64,000 bases of DNA from the NCBI RefSeq assembly GCF_008107695.1, contig NZ_VIRG01000036.1, positions 62,001 to 126,000 on the forward strand. Direction: 5' to 3'. Source of the DNA: Stappia sp. BW2. Lineage in GTDB: Bacteria > Pseudomonadota > Alphaproteobacteria > Rhizobiales > Stappiaceae. Below are positions 1 to 8,732 of this stretch, piece by piece. Positions within the stretch are counted from its first letter, which is position 1; the number at the start of each line of letters is the position of its first letter. The notes under the pieces are model-generated. The model had not been told where the DNA came from. It worked only from the letters and a program-made list of their open reading frames with translations, and made no database searches. The translations under genes and the position numbers were made by a program.

Positions 1-1013
1 GCCCCTCGGCCAATCCGATGAAGCGCGTGCTTGCCTCGCGCATGATCCGCACCGACGTGCCGATGATCGACATTTTCAACTGCCTCGTGGAAAGCCAGAA
101 GATCCCGATCTTTTCGGTTTCCGGTGAGCCCTATAACCCGTTTCTGGCCCGGATCGGCATTCAGGCAGACGCCGACATCGTGGTGTTCGGCGGCTTGGGG
201 CTGATCTTCGACGATTATGCCTTCTTCCGGCAGCAGTTCGAGGATGCGGGCGTCTTCCCGCGCACTGTCATGTTCATCAACCAGGCGTCCGATCCGGTGG
301 TCGAGCGTCTGCAGGTTCCGGATATGGCGCTTGCGGTTGCTGAAAAATTCGCAGTCGAGGAAGGCAAGCGCGTGCTGGTGCTGCTCACCGACATGACCGC
401 CTTCGCCGATGCGATGAAGGAAGTTTCCATCGCCATGGAGCGGGTGCCCGCAAACCGGGGCTATCCGGGCGATCTTTATTCCCAGCTTGCCAGGCGCTAC
501 GAAAAGGCATGCGATTTCAAAGGCTCCGGCTCCGTCACCATCCTGACGGTCACCACGATGCCGGGCAATGATGTCACCCACCCGGTGCCGGACAACACCG
601 GCTACATCACCGAAGGCCAGTTTTATCTGCACAGCGGTGTGCTGGATCCCTTCGGCTCGCTTTCTCGATTGAAGCAGCATGTGATCGGCAAGGTGACGCG
701 TGAGGACCACAACCAGATCATGAACACCATGATCCGTTTCTATTCCGGAGCAAGGGACGCGGAACAGAAACAGTCGATGGCGTTCGAATTGTCGGAATAC
801 GACCGCCAGCTCCTGAAGTTCGGCGGCCTGTTCCGGCGGCGCTTCATGGATATCAACGTCGCCATCCCTCTGGAGGAAGCGCTCGACCTGTGCTGGCAGA
901 CGCTTGCCGAATGCTTTCAGCCGGAACAGCTTCTGATGAAGCAGGGGCTGATCGACAAGTATTTTCCGAAACCGAAACCTGTCGGTGGAACCTCTGACGA
1001 GGAGGCCGCCTGA
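1..1013 (+). CDS. atpB: V/A-type ATP synthase subunit B (5' end outside window)
   Basis: This is the C-terminal part of the non-catalytic B subunit of a V/A-type rotary ATPase. About 336 residues are visible, whereas the family is usually 430-470 long. The frame is already open at base 3 and continues through the first Met at 18, so the true start lies before the window. Typical landmarks are the stretch ending in [11 protein letters not shown], the [14 protein letters not shown] segment, and the [16 protein letters not shown] region at the A/B interface. B subunits bind nucleotide but hydrolyse little. The stop codon overlaps the ATG of subunit D (TGATG), which shows tight translational coupling. 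The matching catalytic A subunit is the last gene of the same operon instead of lying directly upstream of B. Confidence 0.95.
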   Translation, partial: PSANPMKRVLASRMIRTDVPMIDIFNCLVESQKIPIFSVSGEPYNPFLARIGIQADADIVVFGGLGLIFDDYAFFRQQFEDAGVFPRTVMFINQASDPVVERLQVPDMALAVAEKFAVEEGKRVLVLLTDMTAFADAMKEVSIAMERVPANRGYPGDLYSQLARRYEKACDFKGSGSVTILTVTTMPGNDVTHPVPDNTGYITEGQFYLHSGVLDPFGSLSRLKQHVIGKVTREDHNQIMNTMIRFYSGARDAEQKQSMAFELSEYDRQLLKFGGLFRRRFMDINVAIPLEEALDLCWQTLAECFQPEQLLMKQGLIDKYFPKPKPVGGTSDEEAA

Positions 1014-1636
1014 TGGCAAGGCTCGCCCTCAACAAGTCGTCTCTGGCACGGGAAAGCGGACAGCTCTCGGAATACAAGCGCTTCCTGCCGTCGCTTGAGC
1101 TGAAGCGCCTCCAGATCATGGCCGAGCGCGCCAAGGCCAGGGAAACGGCCGTCCGGCTCGAGGCTGAATATGAAGAGCGTTTCAACGGCCTTGCGCGTTC
1201 CCTGCCGATGCTTGCCAACCAGCATGTCCCGCTGGAAGGGCTCGTGGTGCTGAAGCAGGTCGTTGTGGGCGAACAGAATCTCTCCGGAACCCGGCTGCCG
1301 GTGCTGGAGGATATCGAAGTCGAGACGGAACCCTACTCCCGTCTGGCGCGGCCGCATTGGGTCGACCCTTATGTCGACGGCATGCGGGAGCTTTTGCGGC
1401 TCAGCAAGGAAAGGGACATTGCCAGGGAGCGGATTGCCCGGCTGATTGAAGCCGAAGCGGTGATTTCGCGCAGGGTCAACCTGTTCGAGAAGGTGCTGAT
1501 CCCGCAGGCGGAACGCAACATCAAGAAGATCCGCATGGCCCTTGCCGACGCGGAACGCGATGCCGTTGTCCGCGCCAAGATCTCCAAACGCAAGACGGCA
1601 GCCCGCGCTGCCGAACCTTCGGTGGCCGACCTATGA
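1013..1636 (+). CDS. atpD: V/A-type ATP synthase subunit D (central stalk)
   Basis: This 207-residue protein matches the usual length of subunit D, the long coiled-coil rotor shaft that sits in the A3B3 head and turns with the membrane ring. The N-terminus ([14 protein letters not shown]) and the charged heptad-like helices at about residues 20-60 and 120-190 are typical. The middle is the shorter globular part. The ATG overlaps the TGA of subunit B, and its own end overlaps the start of subunit I (ATGA). The C-terminus is Lys/Arg-rich. No separate subunit F gene, the usual partner of D, is visible in the window. Confidence 0.92.
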   Translation: MARLALNKSSLARESGQLSEYKRFLPSLELKRLQIMAERAKARETAVRLEAEYEERFNGLARSLPMLANQHVPLEGLVVLKQVVVGEQNLSGTRLPVLEDIEVETEPYSRLARPHWVDPYVDGMRELLRLSKERDIARERIARLIEAEAVISRRVNLFEKVLIPQAERNIKKIRMALADAERDAVVRAKISKRKTAARAAEPSVADL

Positions 1637-3426
1637 CCATCGTCCCGCTCGTCAAGGTGAACCTGGTCGGCATCCTTGAAGACAAGGACAGGGTGCTGGA
1701 AGCCGCGCAGGAATTCGGCGCCTTTCATCTGATCCCCCTGACGTCAGCGCAAAAGGAACTGGAAGCCGTGCCGGCTGGCCGGGGGCGCGAGGCGAGCGAA
1801 GCCCTGCGCTGGCTCATGGACAGCAACGCGCAGCGTCGCCCCGTCACCCATCCTGACGGCTTCGACCTGGAAGCGGTCGTCCAACAGACGCTTGCCAATC
1901 GCAAGGCCATCCGTGACTGCGAGGACCGGCTGGCACGCCTTGAGCAGCGCATTCAGGACGTGGAGCCCTGGGGCGAGTTCAGCTTTTCCGACCTGGCCGA
2001 GATCGGCGACTACCGACTGTGGTTCTACGTGGTGCCCAATGCCAAGCTCAGGCAGGTCGATCCTGTCGGCAAGATCCTGGAAGTCGTCCATCGCGACAAG
2101 TATCGCAGCTACATTGTGCTGTTGTCCCCGGATGAACCGGAGGCAAAAGCCATGCCTGTACCCCGTGTTCACGTGGGGGCCGAGGCGCTTTCGGTGCTGC
2201 GGCGCCAATATGAAGATGCAGCCATTCAACAGGAAGAGCTGGAGCTGCAGCGACAGGCGCTCACCAAATGGCGGTTCGTGCTCGCCCAGAACCTTGCTGC
2301 GGCCAGAGACCATTCCGCCCGGCACAGGGTGGCGCTCGAAACTGCGGATACCGACAGGGTCTTCGTGCTTCAGGCCTGGGCGCGGCGGGATCAGCTTGCG
2401 GAGATCAGCAGGCTTGCGGACAGTCTCGGCATTGCCCTGCTGGTGACGGACGTCGAAGAAGCCGACACGCCGCCCACGCTTCTTGAAAACAGGCCGGCGC
2501 TGGAAGCGGGAGAGGATCTGGTGGAATTCTATCAGACCCCCGGCTACAGGGGATGGGACCCCTCGGCGATTGTCTATGTTTCCTTCGTGATCTTCTTTGG
2601 CATGATCATGACGGACGCAGGCTATGGCCTTCTCCTTCTCGTCTTGCTGTTTCTGTTCCGAAACCGCTTCAAGGGGTCCGCGCTGGGCCGCCGCATGTTC
2701 CGCATGTCGGTCTGGCTGATGATCTCCACGGCGGCCTTCGGTGTGGCAACGGGCAGCTATTTCGGTGTCACGCCTCCCGACGGAACGTTCCTGGCACACC
2801 TGAAGGTGCTTCACCTGAAGGATGTCAACACGATGATGAAGATCACGCTGGCCATCGGCGTGATCCACATCGTCATCGCCAACCTGATGCGCGCCTGGCA
2901 CGAACAGTCCCTGAGCGGACGCATGCAGCCTGCCGGCTGGTGTCTGGTGGCACTTGGCGGTCTGGCGACCTTTCTGGCGCAGGGCACCTCCCTGGATGTC
3001 GCCGGTCCGGTCGCTGTGGTTGCAGGGCTTCTGCTGGTCGGTATCTTCGGCAGCGACCGCAAGGTGACCTCGCTCAGGACCGGTGGCCTCAGGGTCTTCG
3101 ACGGGCTCGCGTCCCTGGCCCGTGTCGTCAACATCTTTTCCGACGTTCTCAGCTACATGCGCCTGTTTGCGCTGGGGCTTGCGGCAGCCTCGCTCGCCGA
3201 AACCATCAATTCGCTGTCGGGCCAGCTCAATCACGCGGTCCCGGGCGTGGGCCTCCTGATCGCCATCGCGGTCCTGGTGCTTGGGCACGCCATCAACATC
3301 GGGCTGGGGCTGATCGCCGGCTGTGTGCATGGTCTGCGCCTGAATGTCATTGAATTTTTCAATTGGGGTTTGAAGGACGAGGGCACGCCCTTCCGTCCCT
3401 TCAGGAAAGAGGAGACACGCCTGTGA
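1633..3426 (+). CDS. atpI: V/A-type ATP synthase subunit I (membrane stator, a-subunit homologue)
   Basis: This 597-residue protein has a soluble N-terminal half (about 1-300, helical stalk) and a polytopic membrane half. Subunit I forms the ion half-channels against the K ring. The segment DVLSYMRLFALGLAAASLAE contains the essential arginine (Arg510) of the ion path. Several hydrophobic segments run from about residue 310 to 585. The size is near the short bacterial form (600-650). The gene overlaps subunit D by 4 bp at its start, and its stop overlaps the GTG of subunit K. Confidence 0.93.
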   Translation: MTIVPLVKVNLVGILEDKDRVLEAAQEFGAFHLIPLTSAQKELEAVPAGRGREASEALRWLMDSNAQRRPVTHPDGFDLEAVVQQTLANRKAIRDCEDRLARLEQRIQDVEPWGEFSFSDLAEIGDYRLWFYVVPNAKLRQVDPVGKILEVVHRDKYRSYIVLLSPDEPEAKAMPVPRVHVGAEALSVLRRQYEDAAIQQEELELQRQALTKWRFVLAQNLAAARDHSARHRVALETADTDRVFVLQAWARRDQLAEISRLADSLGIALLVTDVEEADTPPTLLENRPALEAGEDLVEFYQTPGYRGWDPSAIVYVSFVIFFGMIMTDAGYGLLLLVLLFLFRNRFKGSALGRRMFRMSVWLMISTAAFGVATGSYFGVTPPDGTFLAHLKVLHLKDVNTMMKITLAIGVIHIVIANLMRAWHEQSLSGRMQPAGWCLVALGGLATFLAQGTSLDVAGPVAVVAGLLLVGIFGSDRKVTSLRTGGLRVFDGLASLARVVNIFSDVLSYMRLFALGLAAASLAETINSLSGQLNHAVPGVGLLIAIAVLVLGHAINIGLGLIAGCVHGLRLNVIEFFNWGLKDEGTPFRPFRKEETRL

Positions 3427-3872
3427 ACGAATTCGTTGTGGCGCTCGGCTGGTTTGGACTGTTCGCGCCAGTCGCCCTCGGCGCCATCGGCAGCGCCTGG
3501 GGCTGCGCCCTTGGCGGCAGCGCCGCGATCGGCGCCATGCTGGACAGCGACGGTGGCTATGGTCGGTTCATCGGCGTCTCGCTGATGCCATCTTCCCAGG
3601 TGATCTACGGCATCGTCATCATGTTCTCGCTGCAGCAGCCCACCATCGACGCGGCCAATGGCGCAGCGCTGTTCGGCATAGGGCTCTTGTCAGGCGTCAC
3701 CATGCTCTTCACCGGCATCCGCCAGGGAGAGGTTCTCGCCTCGGCCATTCACGCATCCAAGGCCAAACCGGAAATTTTCGGCATCTCGCTTGCTCCGGCA
3801 GCGGTGCTGGAGGGCTTCTCGGTCTTTGCTCTTGTCTTCGCACTGGTCCTGTCCGGTTCGATCCCCGCTTAG
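3423..3872 (+). CDS. atpK: V/A-type ATP synthase subunit K (proteolipid)
   Basis: This is the ring-forming ion-carrying proteolipid, 149 residues with four membrane segments in two hairpins. The start is GTG at 3423, which overlaps the subunit I stop and follows a GAAAGAGGAGA ribosome site; the open frame upstream lies inside subunit I. The ion-binding carboxylate is Glu130 in the last helix. Ser58-Gln59, Tyr62 and Gln101 fall at the positions of Thr64-Gln65, Tyr68 and Gln110 of Enterococcus hirae NtpK, which coordinate Na+. H+-type rings generally lack this polar set. The sequence therefore suggests, but does not prove, Na+ translocation. Confidence 0.93.
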   Translation: MNEFVVALGWFGLFAPVALGAIGSAWGCALGGSAAIGAMLDSDGGYGRFIGVSLMPSSQVIYGIVIMFSLQQPTIDAANGAALFGIGLLSGVTMLFTGIRQGEVLASAIHASKAKPEIFGISLAPAAVLEGFSVFALVFALVLSGSIPA

Positions 3873-3896
3873 GACCAGAAGGAAGAGGAGGCGGTT

Positions 3897-4598
3897 ATGT
3901 CCAAACATGACGCAGCAGATGATCTGGAGAATGCCGCCGGCGCCGGTGTCCAGGCCCTGATCGAGCGGTTGAAGTCCGAAGGCGTGGCCGCTGGCCAGTC
4001 GGAAGGCGATGCCATCCTGGCCAAGGCCCGGGAAAAGGCGGAGGCGATTGTCGCAGAGGCACGGCAGAAGGCGGATAGCCTGCTGGCCGAAGCAAGGGCG
4101 GAGGCCGCCCGCGAAAAGGCGGCAACGGAAGACGGGCTGAAGGTTGCTGCGCGTGATCTTGTCCTCAGCATGCGCAACGAGCTTGGCGACCGCATCCAGC
4201 AGGAAGCCGGGCGGCTGGTGGCAACCACGCTTGCCGACCAGGAATTCTTGAAGAACCTCATTCTGGCGATGGCCGCCAACGCAAAGGACAACGCCTCAGT
4301 CGGCAACGCCGAGCCGATGGAGATCGTCCTGCCGGAGAAGGTCGTCACCTTCGAGGAACTCAAGCAATCGCCGGAGGCGGTTGAACCGGGAACGCTCACC
4401 CACTTTGTCATCGCGCTGGCGGGCGAGGTGTTGCGGCAAGGGGTCACCTTCTCCACCGCGCCGGGCTTCGATGGCATCAAGGTGAAACTGACCGACAGGG
4501 ACGTTTCCATTGACCTGACCGAAGAGGCGATTGCGACACTTTTGAAGCGGCACCTGCAACCGCGCCTTCGGGCGGTGATGGAAGGGGTGCTGCGCTGA
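3897..4598 (+). CDS. atpE: V/A-type ATP synthase subunit E (peripheral stalk)
   Basis: This 233-residue protein has an N-terminal Ala/Lys/Glu-rich coiled coil (about 10-85, with repeats such as AKAREKAEAIVAEARQKAD) and a globular C-terminal domain. That is the build of the E subunit that anchors the peripheral stalk to the head. E normally pairs with a short G/H coiled-coil subunit, and no such gene is present here. A GAGGAGG ribosome site precedes the ATG. There are 24 bp between the K stop and this start, the largest gap in the operon, and one base separates its stop from the next gene. Confidence 0.85.
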   Translation: MSKHDAADDLENAAGAGVQALIERLKSEGVAAGQSEGDAILAKAREKAEAIVAEARQKADSLLAEARAEAAREKAATEDGLKVAARDLVLSMRNELGDRIQQEAGRLVATTLADQEFLKNLILAMAANAKDNASVGNAEPMEIVLPEKVVTFEELKQSPEAVEPGTLTHFVIALAGEVLRQGVTFSTAPGFDGIKVKLTDRDVSIDLTEEAIATLLKRHLQPRLRAVMEGVLR

Positions 4599-4599
4599 C

Positions 4600-5361
4600 A
4601 TGAGCGGGCCTCACCAATATATCGCGCTGGTCTCCAGCTTGCCCAATCTCGGCAAGCTGTTCTCGCGCAAGGGCGTGCCGATCTCCGGGTTCCGGCTGAA
4701 ACAGCGGCTGTCGATGCTGGAACCAGCGCATGCGAGCCTGCTGCGCGAGATGGTGGAAGTCACAGCCTGGGCGGGCGTTGCCGGATTTGACCGCGACATC
4801 GACGTGATCCGGCGGGCAAACAAGGTCCTCGCCGATCTCCAGGCCTATCCGGATCTGCAGCATCTGCTCGGTGCGCGCATGGAAACCCGCACGCTGATTG
4901 CGGCGCTGCGTCGCCGCCGGGACGGACAGGAAAACGCCGCCGACATCGAAAACTGGGGCATGGGCCGATGGTGCGCGCAGATCAAGGCGAACTGGAGCGA
5001 TCCGGCCTTCGGTCTCGGACACTTCATGCCCTGGGTCGGCGAGGCGCACCGGTTGATGCAGGCAGGCGATCACATTGCCATGGAACGCCTTGTGCTGACC
5101 CAGGTGTTCGATCAACTGGGGCACTATGGCAATCTCCATGAGTTCGATTTCGAAGCAGTCGCGATTTACGTGCTGCGCTGGGTAATCGTCGAACGCTGGT
5201 CGCGCTACGACGAGGCCGATGCCCGGGCCCGGCTGGCAACGCTTGTGGCGGCCGCCCTTGCAGGGCAGACGGAGGACGGCAAGACGAATGGCGGCCGCCA
5301 GGCCGGCCGGCAGGATCTTTTCTCAGACTTCACATCTGCCCTTGAGGGAGCCCCTTCATGA
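4600..5361 (+). CDS. DUF2764-like V-ATPase operon protein
   Basis: This 253-residue soluble protein has no catalytic motif that I can see. It begins YIALVSSLPNL, which resembles the start of the DUF2764 family. Members of that family sit between the E and A genes of V-ATPase operons in chlamydiae, spirochaetes and Bacteroidetes, and this gene is also placed E-x-A. The rest is mostly helical, with a conserved-looking WGMGRW motif near residue 140. Because the operon shows no recognisable C (d-type) subunit, this protein may fill that adaptor position between rotor ring and shaft. That role is inference. It starts 1 bp after the E stop and overlaps the A gene by 4 bp. Confidence 0.7.
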   Translation: MSGPHQYIALVSSLPNLGKLFSRKGVPISGFRLKQRLSMLEPAHASLLREMVEVTAWAGVAGFDRDIDVIRRANKVLADLQAYPDLQHLLGARMETRTLIAALRRRRDGQENAADIENWGMGRWCAQIKANWSDPAFGLGHFMPWVGEAHRLMQAGDHIAMERLVLTQVFDQLGHYGNLHEFDFEAVAIYVLRWVIVERWSRYDEADARARLATLVAAALAGQTEDGKTNGGRQAGRQDLFSDFTSALEGAPS

Positions 5362-7193
5362 CGAGCCATGTTCAGTTGCCGGAACCGACTGCGGAAATCG
5401 TCGCCGTTCAGGACGATCTCGTCACACTGTCGCCGCTCGGGTCTGCCCCCCTCATCAAGAACGAGGTGGTCTATATCATTCCGCACGGCCCGGAGCGGGA
5501 CGGCAAGCCGCGTGAATATCTGAAGGCCGAGGTTCTGCGCGTGCGCGGCAAGTCGGCGGAAGCACAGGTGTTCGAAAGCACTGCGGGCGTGCGGGTCGGT
5601 GACCAGGTGATCCAGAGCGGCGAGATGCTGTCGGTTGCCCTTGGACCGGGGCTGCTCAGCACCGTCTTCGACGGCCTGCAGAACCCGCTTGCCGACATTG
5701 CCGCCGAGCATGGTTTTTTCCTGCCGCGCGGTGTGCTCACCAACGCTCTTGACCAGAACCGCAAATGGTCATTCGAACCCAAGGTGAAGTCCGGTGACGT
5801 GGTGAAGGCCGGTGACACGCTCGGCACGGTTCCCGAAGGCCGGTTCGAACACCGGATCATGGTTCCCTTCGTCACCAGCGGCACCTGGACGGTGGACCGG
5901 ATCCGCGAAGGCACCTTCACCATCAACGAGGTGGTGGCGACGCTGAAAAACGAACGCGGCGAAACCCGTGACCTGACCATGGTTCAGCATTGGCCGGTTC
6001 GCCGGGCAATCCCCGAAGGCCTGGTCAAGGCCGGTCAGAGCGAGCGGCTCTACCCCAGCGAACCGCTGATCACCACCTTGCGTCTAATCGACACCTTCTT
6101 CCCCATAGCCCGCGGTGGCATGGGCTGTATTCCCGGTCCGTTCGGTGCGGGCAAGACGGTGCTGCAATCGCTGATTTCGCGCTTTTCGGCGGTCAACATC
6201 GTGATCGTGGTCGCCTGCGGCGAACGCGCAGGCGAGGTGGTGGAAACGATCACCGAATTTCCGCATCAGCCGGATCCGTCCGGAGACGGCACACTGATGG
6301 ACCGCACGGTCATCATCTGCAACACCTCTTCCATGCCGGTCGCAGCGCGTGAGGCCTCGATCTACACCGGCATCACCCTTGGCGAATATTACCGTCAGAT
6401 GGGCTATGACGTCCTCCTGATCGCCGACAGTACCTCCCGCTGGGCCCAGGCGATGCGCGAAACCTCCGGCCGGCTGGAGGAAATTCCCGGAGAGGAAGCC
6501 TTTCCCGCCTATCTCGACAGCGCCATCAAGGGCATCTACGAACGGGCAGGCGTGTTGCGCCTGGCCAGCGGCGAGACCGGCAGCCTCACCATGATCGGCA
6601 CCGTGTCTCCGGCCGGCGGCAATTTTGAGGAACCGGTCACCCAATCGACCCTTGGCACGGTCAAAACCTTCTTGGGCCTCTCGTCCGAACGGGCCTACAA
6701 GCGCTTTTATCCGGCGGTCGACCCGCTGCTGTCCTGGTCGCGGTATCACATTCAGCTCAACGACTGGTACCGCAAGAACATCGGCCCGGACTGGGTTCCC
6801 CGTGTTTCGGAGATGATCGAACTCCTGCGCAAGGGTGACGAGATCACCCGCATGATGCAGGTAACGGGCGAAGAAGGCGTCTCCACCGAGGACTTCGTCC
6901 TTCAGCAGAAGGCGCTGTTCCTGGATATGGTCTATCTGCAGCAGGACGCGTTTGACGATGTTGACGTGTCGGCCCCGCTCAAGCGCCAGCAGGAAACTTT
7001 CGACCTCGTCTACCGCATCGCCGGCACCGACTTCGCCTTCGATGACAAGGAAGCCGTCCGCAAGTTCTTCACCGAGCAGACGTCCCTCTTCAAGAACCTC
7101 AATTACGCCGCCGACGGCAGCCCGGACCGCAAGGAGCTTCTGGAGAAGATCAAGGCAAATGTCCGCGCCGCCCCGACCCATGTAACGGGGTGA
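5358..7193 (+). CDS. atpA: V/A-type ATP synthase subunit A (catalytic)
   Basis: This is the 611-residue catalytic subunit. The P-loop GPFGAGKT lies at residues 260-267, and ADSTSRWAQAMRE with the downstream EIPGEEAFPAYLDS segment forms the rest of the nucleotide site. The bulge (non-homologous region, roughly residues 115-200) that distinguishes A subunits from F-type beta is present. The start ATG overlaps the stop of the upstream gene. It is the last gene of the operon. No terminator hairpin was found directly after it; a REP-like repeat lies 30 bp downstream. A-subunit genes usually precede B, so the order here is rotated. Confidence 0.95.
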   Translation: MTSHVQLPEPTAEIVAVQDDLVTLSPLGSAPLIKNEVVYIIPHGPERDGKPREYLKAEVLRVRGKSAEAQVFESTAGVRVGDQVIQSGEMLSVALGPGLLSTVFDGLQNPLADIAAEHGFFLPRGVLTNALDQNRKWSFEPKVKSGDVVKAGDTLGTVPEGRFEHRIMVPFVTSGTWTVDRIREGTFTINEVVATLKNERGETRDLTMVQHWPVRRAIPEGLVKAGQSERLYPSEPLITTLRLIDTFFPIARGGMGCIPGPFGAGKTVLQSLISRFSAVNIVIVVACGERAGEVVETITEFPHQPDPSGDGTLMDRTVIICNTSSMPVAAREASIYTGITLGEYYRQMGYDVLLIADSTSRWAQAMRETSGRLEEIPGEEAFPAYLDSAIKGIYERAGVLRLASGETGSLTMIGTVSPAGGNFEEPVTQSTLGTVKTFLGLSSERAYKRFYPAVDPLLSWSRYHIQLNDWYRKNIGPDWVPRVSEMIELLRKGDEITRMMQVTGEEGVSTEDFVLQQKALFLDMVYLQQDAFDDVDVSAPLKRQQETFDLVYRIAGTDFAFDDKEAVRKFFTEQTSLFKNLNYAADGSPDRKELLEKIKANVRAAPTHVTG

Positions 7194-7222
7194 TTGGTCA
7201 GGTTTCGGGTTATTCGGATGCT

Positions 7223-7328
7223 CTCATCCTGAAGCAGCGCGAATGCACTGTGTCGAAGGATCGGCAGCATCCTCGGGCGCAAGTGGCCATCCTTCGAGAC
7301 GGACCTGCCGGTCCTCCTGAGGATGAGG
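7223..7328. repeat. REP-like palindromic element, copy 1
   Basis: The ends are CTCATCCTGA and TCCTGAGGATGAGG, which pair with each other. An inner pair, TCGAAGGAT and ATCCTTCGA, forms a second arm. The same outer arms occur at 39078 and 48861. The element lies in the 416-bp gap between the V-ATPase operon and the convergent nitroreductase gene. Nothing else in that gap could be recognised. Confidence 0.75.
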
Positions 7329-7609
7329 ATTGCTGTGCTTTGGGGTCGTATCGACGCAAAGGGTAGTGCGTTGAATTTCCCTGCCTTGGTGAAGCCGGGT
7401 CCATCAAGCTATAGGGCCTGATGATGCGCACCAATGTCACCGGACAAGCGAAGCGCCGATCCGGCGGCTACTCGCAGCGTCGCTTGATGGAGCAGCGGAA
7501 ATGCGATTTGAGGCTTGCCGCCACATCAGCAATCTGGAAATGAGCACGTCTCTGGTCTCATGCCGCTCACCCAGGGGTGACACATTGGAAGCCTGCCTCG
7601 GCGCGGCTG

Positions 7610-8311
7610 TCAGGCCTGCTCGTCGAACACGCTCAAGATCTCATCCAGTGGCTTCTTGATTTTGGCGACGGCCGGAACCGTTGCGTCTTTGGCGGGGTGG
7701 CCGACGGCGAGGATCATCACCGGTTTTTCAGCTTCCGGACGGTTCAGGATCCCGTTCAGAAACTTCATCGGGTTGGGCGTATGCGTCAGGGCCGAAAGGC
7801 CTGCATGGTGTAGCGCGGTGATCAGCACGCCGGTGGCGATGCCGACACTTTCCGGCACATAATAGTGTTTGTAGCGCGTGCCATCTTCAAAGGTGCCCCA
7901 ACGCTGCGCAAAGATCACGATCAGCCAGGGTGCTATGTCCAGATGCGGTTTGTTCGCATTGGTGCCGATCGGCTCCAGCGCCTTGATCCATTCGTCGCCC
8001 GCGCCGCCATCATAGAACTTGCGCTCTTCTTCCTCTGCGGCGAGGCGGATCTTGTGCTTCAGCCCGGCATTGGAAATTGCAACGAAATGCCACGGCTGGT
8101 GGTTGGCACCGCTCGGCGCTGTTCCGGCTGCGCGGATGCAGAGTTCGATGACGGAACGGTCCACCGGCCGGTCGGAAAAATGCCGTATCGTGTGACGGGT
8201 GCGCACCCCGTCATAAAAGTCCTGCGCACGCAGCAGCATTTCGTCGTCGTCGTATTGCCGCCGGTCAGGCAGCGGCAACGGCTGGTAATCCAGGGCTGAT
8301 TTGGAAATCAT
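7610..8311 (-). CDS. Nitroreductase-family flavoprotein
   Basis: This 233-residue protein of the FMN-dependent nitroreductase fold starts at MISKSAL. The motif RHTIRHFSDRPV near residue 36 is the FMN phosphate-binding signature, followed by APSGANHQPWHF, which contacts the isoalloxazine. The C-terminal part has the usual ILAVGHPA segment. Members reduce nitro groups, quinones or halogenated and other conjugated substrates using NAD(P)H. The sequence is closer to the iodotyrosine deiodinase-like branch than to NfsB by my reading, with low certainty. A Met seven codons upstream (8332) is an alternative start. It is a single gene on the minus strand, next to the RutR-type site of the divergent transporter gene. 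Confidence 0.85.
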   Translation of the reverse strand: MISKSALDYQPLPLPDRRQYDDDEMLLRAQDFYDGVRTRHTIRHFSDRPVDRSVIELCIRAAGTAPSGANHQPWHFVAISNAGLKHKIRLAAEEEERKFYDGGAGDEWIKALEPIGTNANKPHLDIAPWLIVIFAQRWGTFEDGTRYKHYYVPESVGIATGVLITALHHAGLSALTHTPNPMKFLNGILNRPEAEKPVMILAVGHPAKDATVPAVAKIKKPLDEILSVFDEQA

Positions 8312-8515
8312 GTTTTTTGTATCCACTCGCATTGCCGGCCCGCGGGTACATAAGGAATCCCGGCCGCGCAATCTCCTCCCAACATGTGGTTGGAAGTATG
8401 GACCGTCTAACCGGACGTCACGCAACTAAAAACAGGTCGACCCGCTTCACAACCGGAACCGGGGGCGCCTATGCTCACTCTGGAAACACCAAATGGCCTT
8501 GATCAAAAAATAACC

Positions 8516-8522
8516 TTGACCA
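8516..8522. promoter_or_regulatory. RutR-type half site
   Basis: TTGACCA matches one half of the RutR consensus. It begins 33 bp, about three helical turns, before the full site at 8549, so it sits on the same DNA face. Alone it would be weak evidence. Confidence 0.35.
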
Positions 8523-8548
8523 GAGACGGGGCACCTTTCTAGATTTTC

Positions 8549-8564
8549 TTGACCATTTGGTCAG
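8549..8564. promoter_or_regulatory. RutR-type operator upstream of binding-protein gene
   Basis: TTGACCATTTGGTCAG matches 13 of the 14 fixed bases of the RutR consensus TTGACCA-N2-TGGTCAA. RutR is the uracil/thymine-responsive TetR-family regulator of pyrimidine catabolism. The site is about 170 bp before the start of the NMT1-like binding protein and in the same neighbourhood as preTA. Confidence 0.7.
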
Positions 8565-8732
8565 CGCGGTTCGTTGAGAAGGCAAAATGCCCTAACGTGC
8601 AGGTGCGACCGAACTGCCGGATGCGGGCAAGGCGGCCGGGAACCGCTCGAAAGTCCGCATGGGCAGGGGTTTGATGTTCCAGAGAAGGGCAGGACCGATA
8701 CCGGTTCGCCCATAACCAATAGGGGAATGGCA

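Noticed and set aside
1744-3330. Long open frame (about 528 codons) on the minus strand opposite subunit I
   Set aside because: It is antisense to a clear V-ATPase subunit. Its product is rich in His, Arg, Gln and Asp as expected from the complement of a GC-rich gene, and it has no family motif.
8499-8506. TTGATCAA as a further RutR site
   Set aside because: It is a short palindrome without the CC/GG core and spacing of the RutR consensus, so it is easily a chance match.
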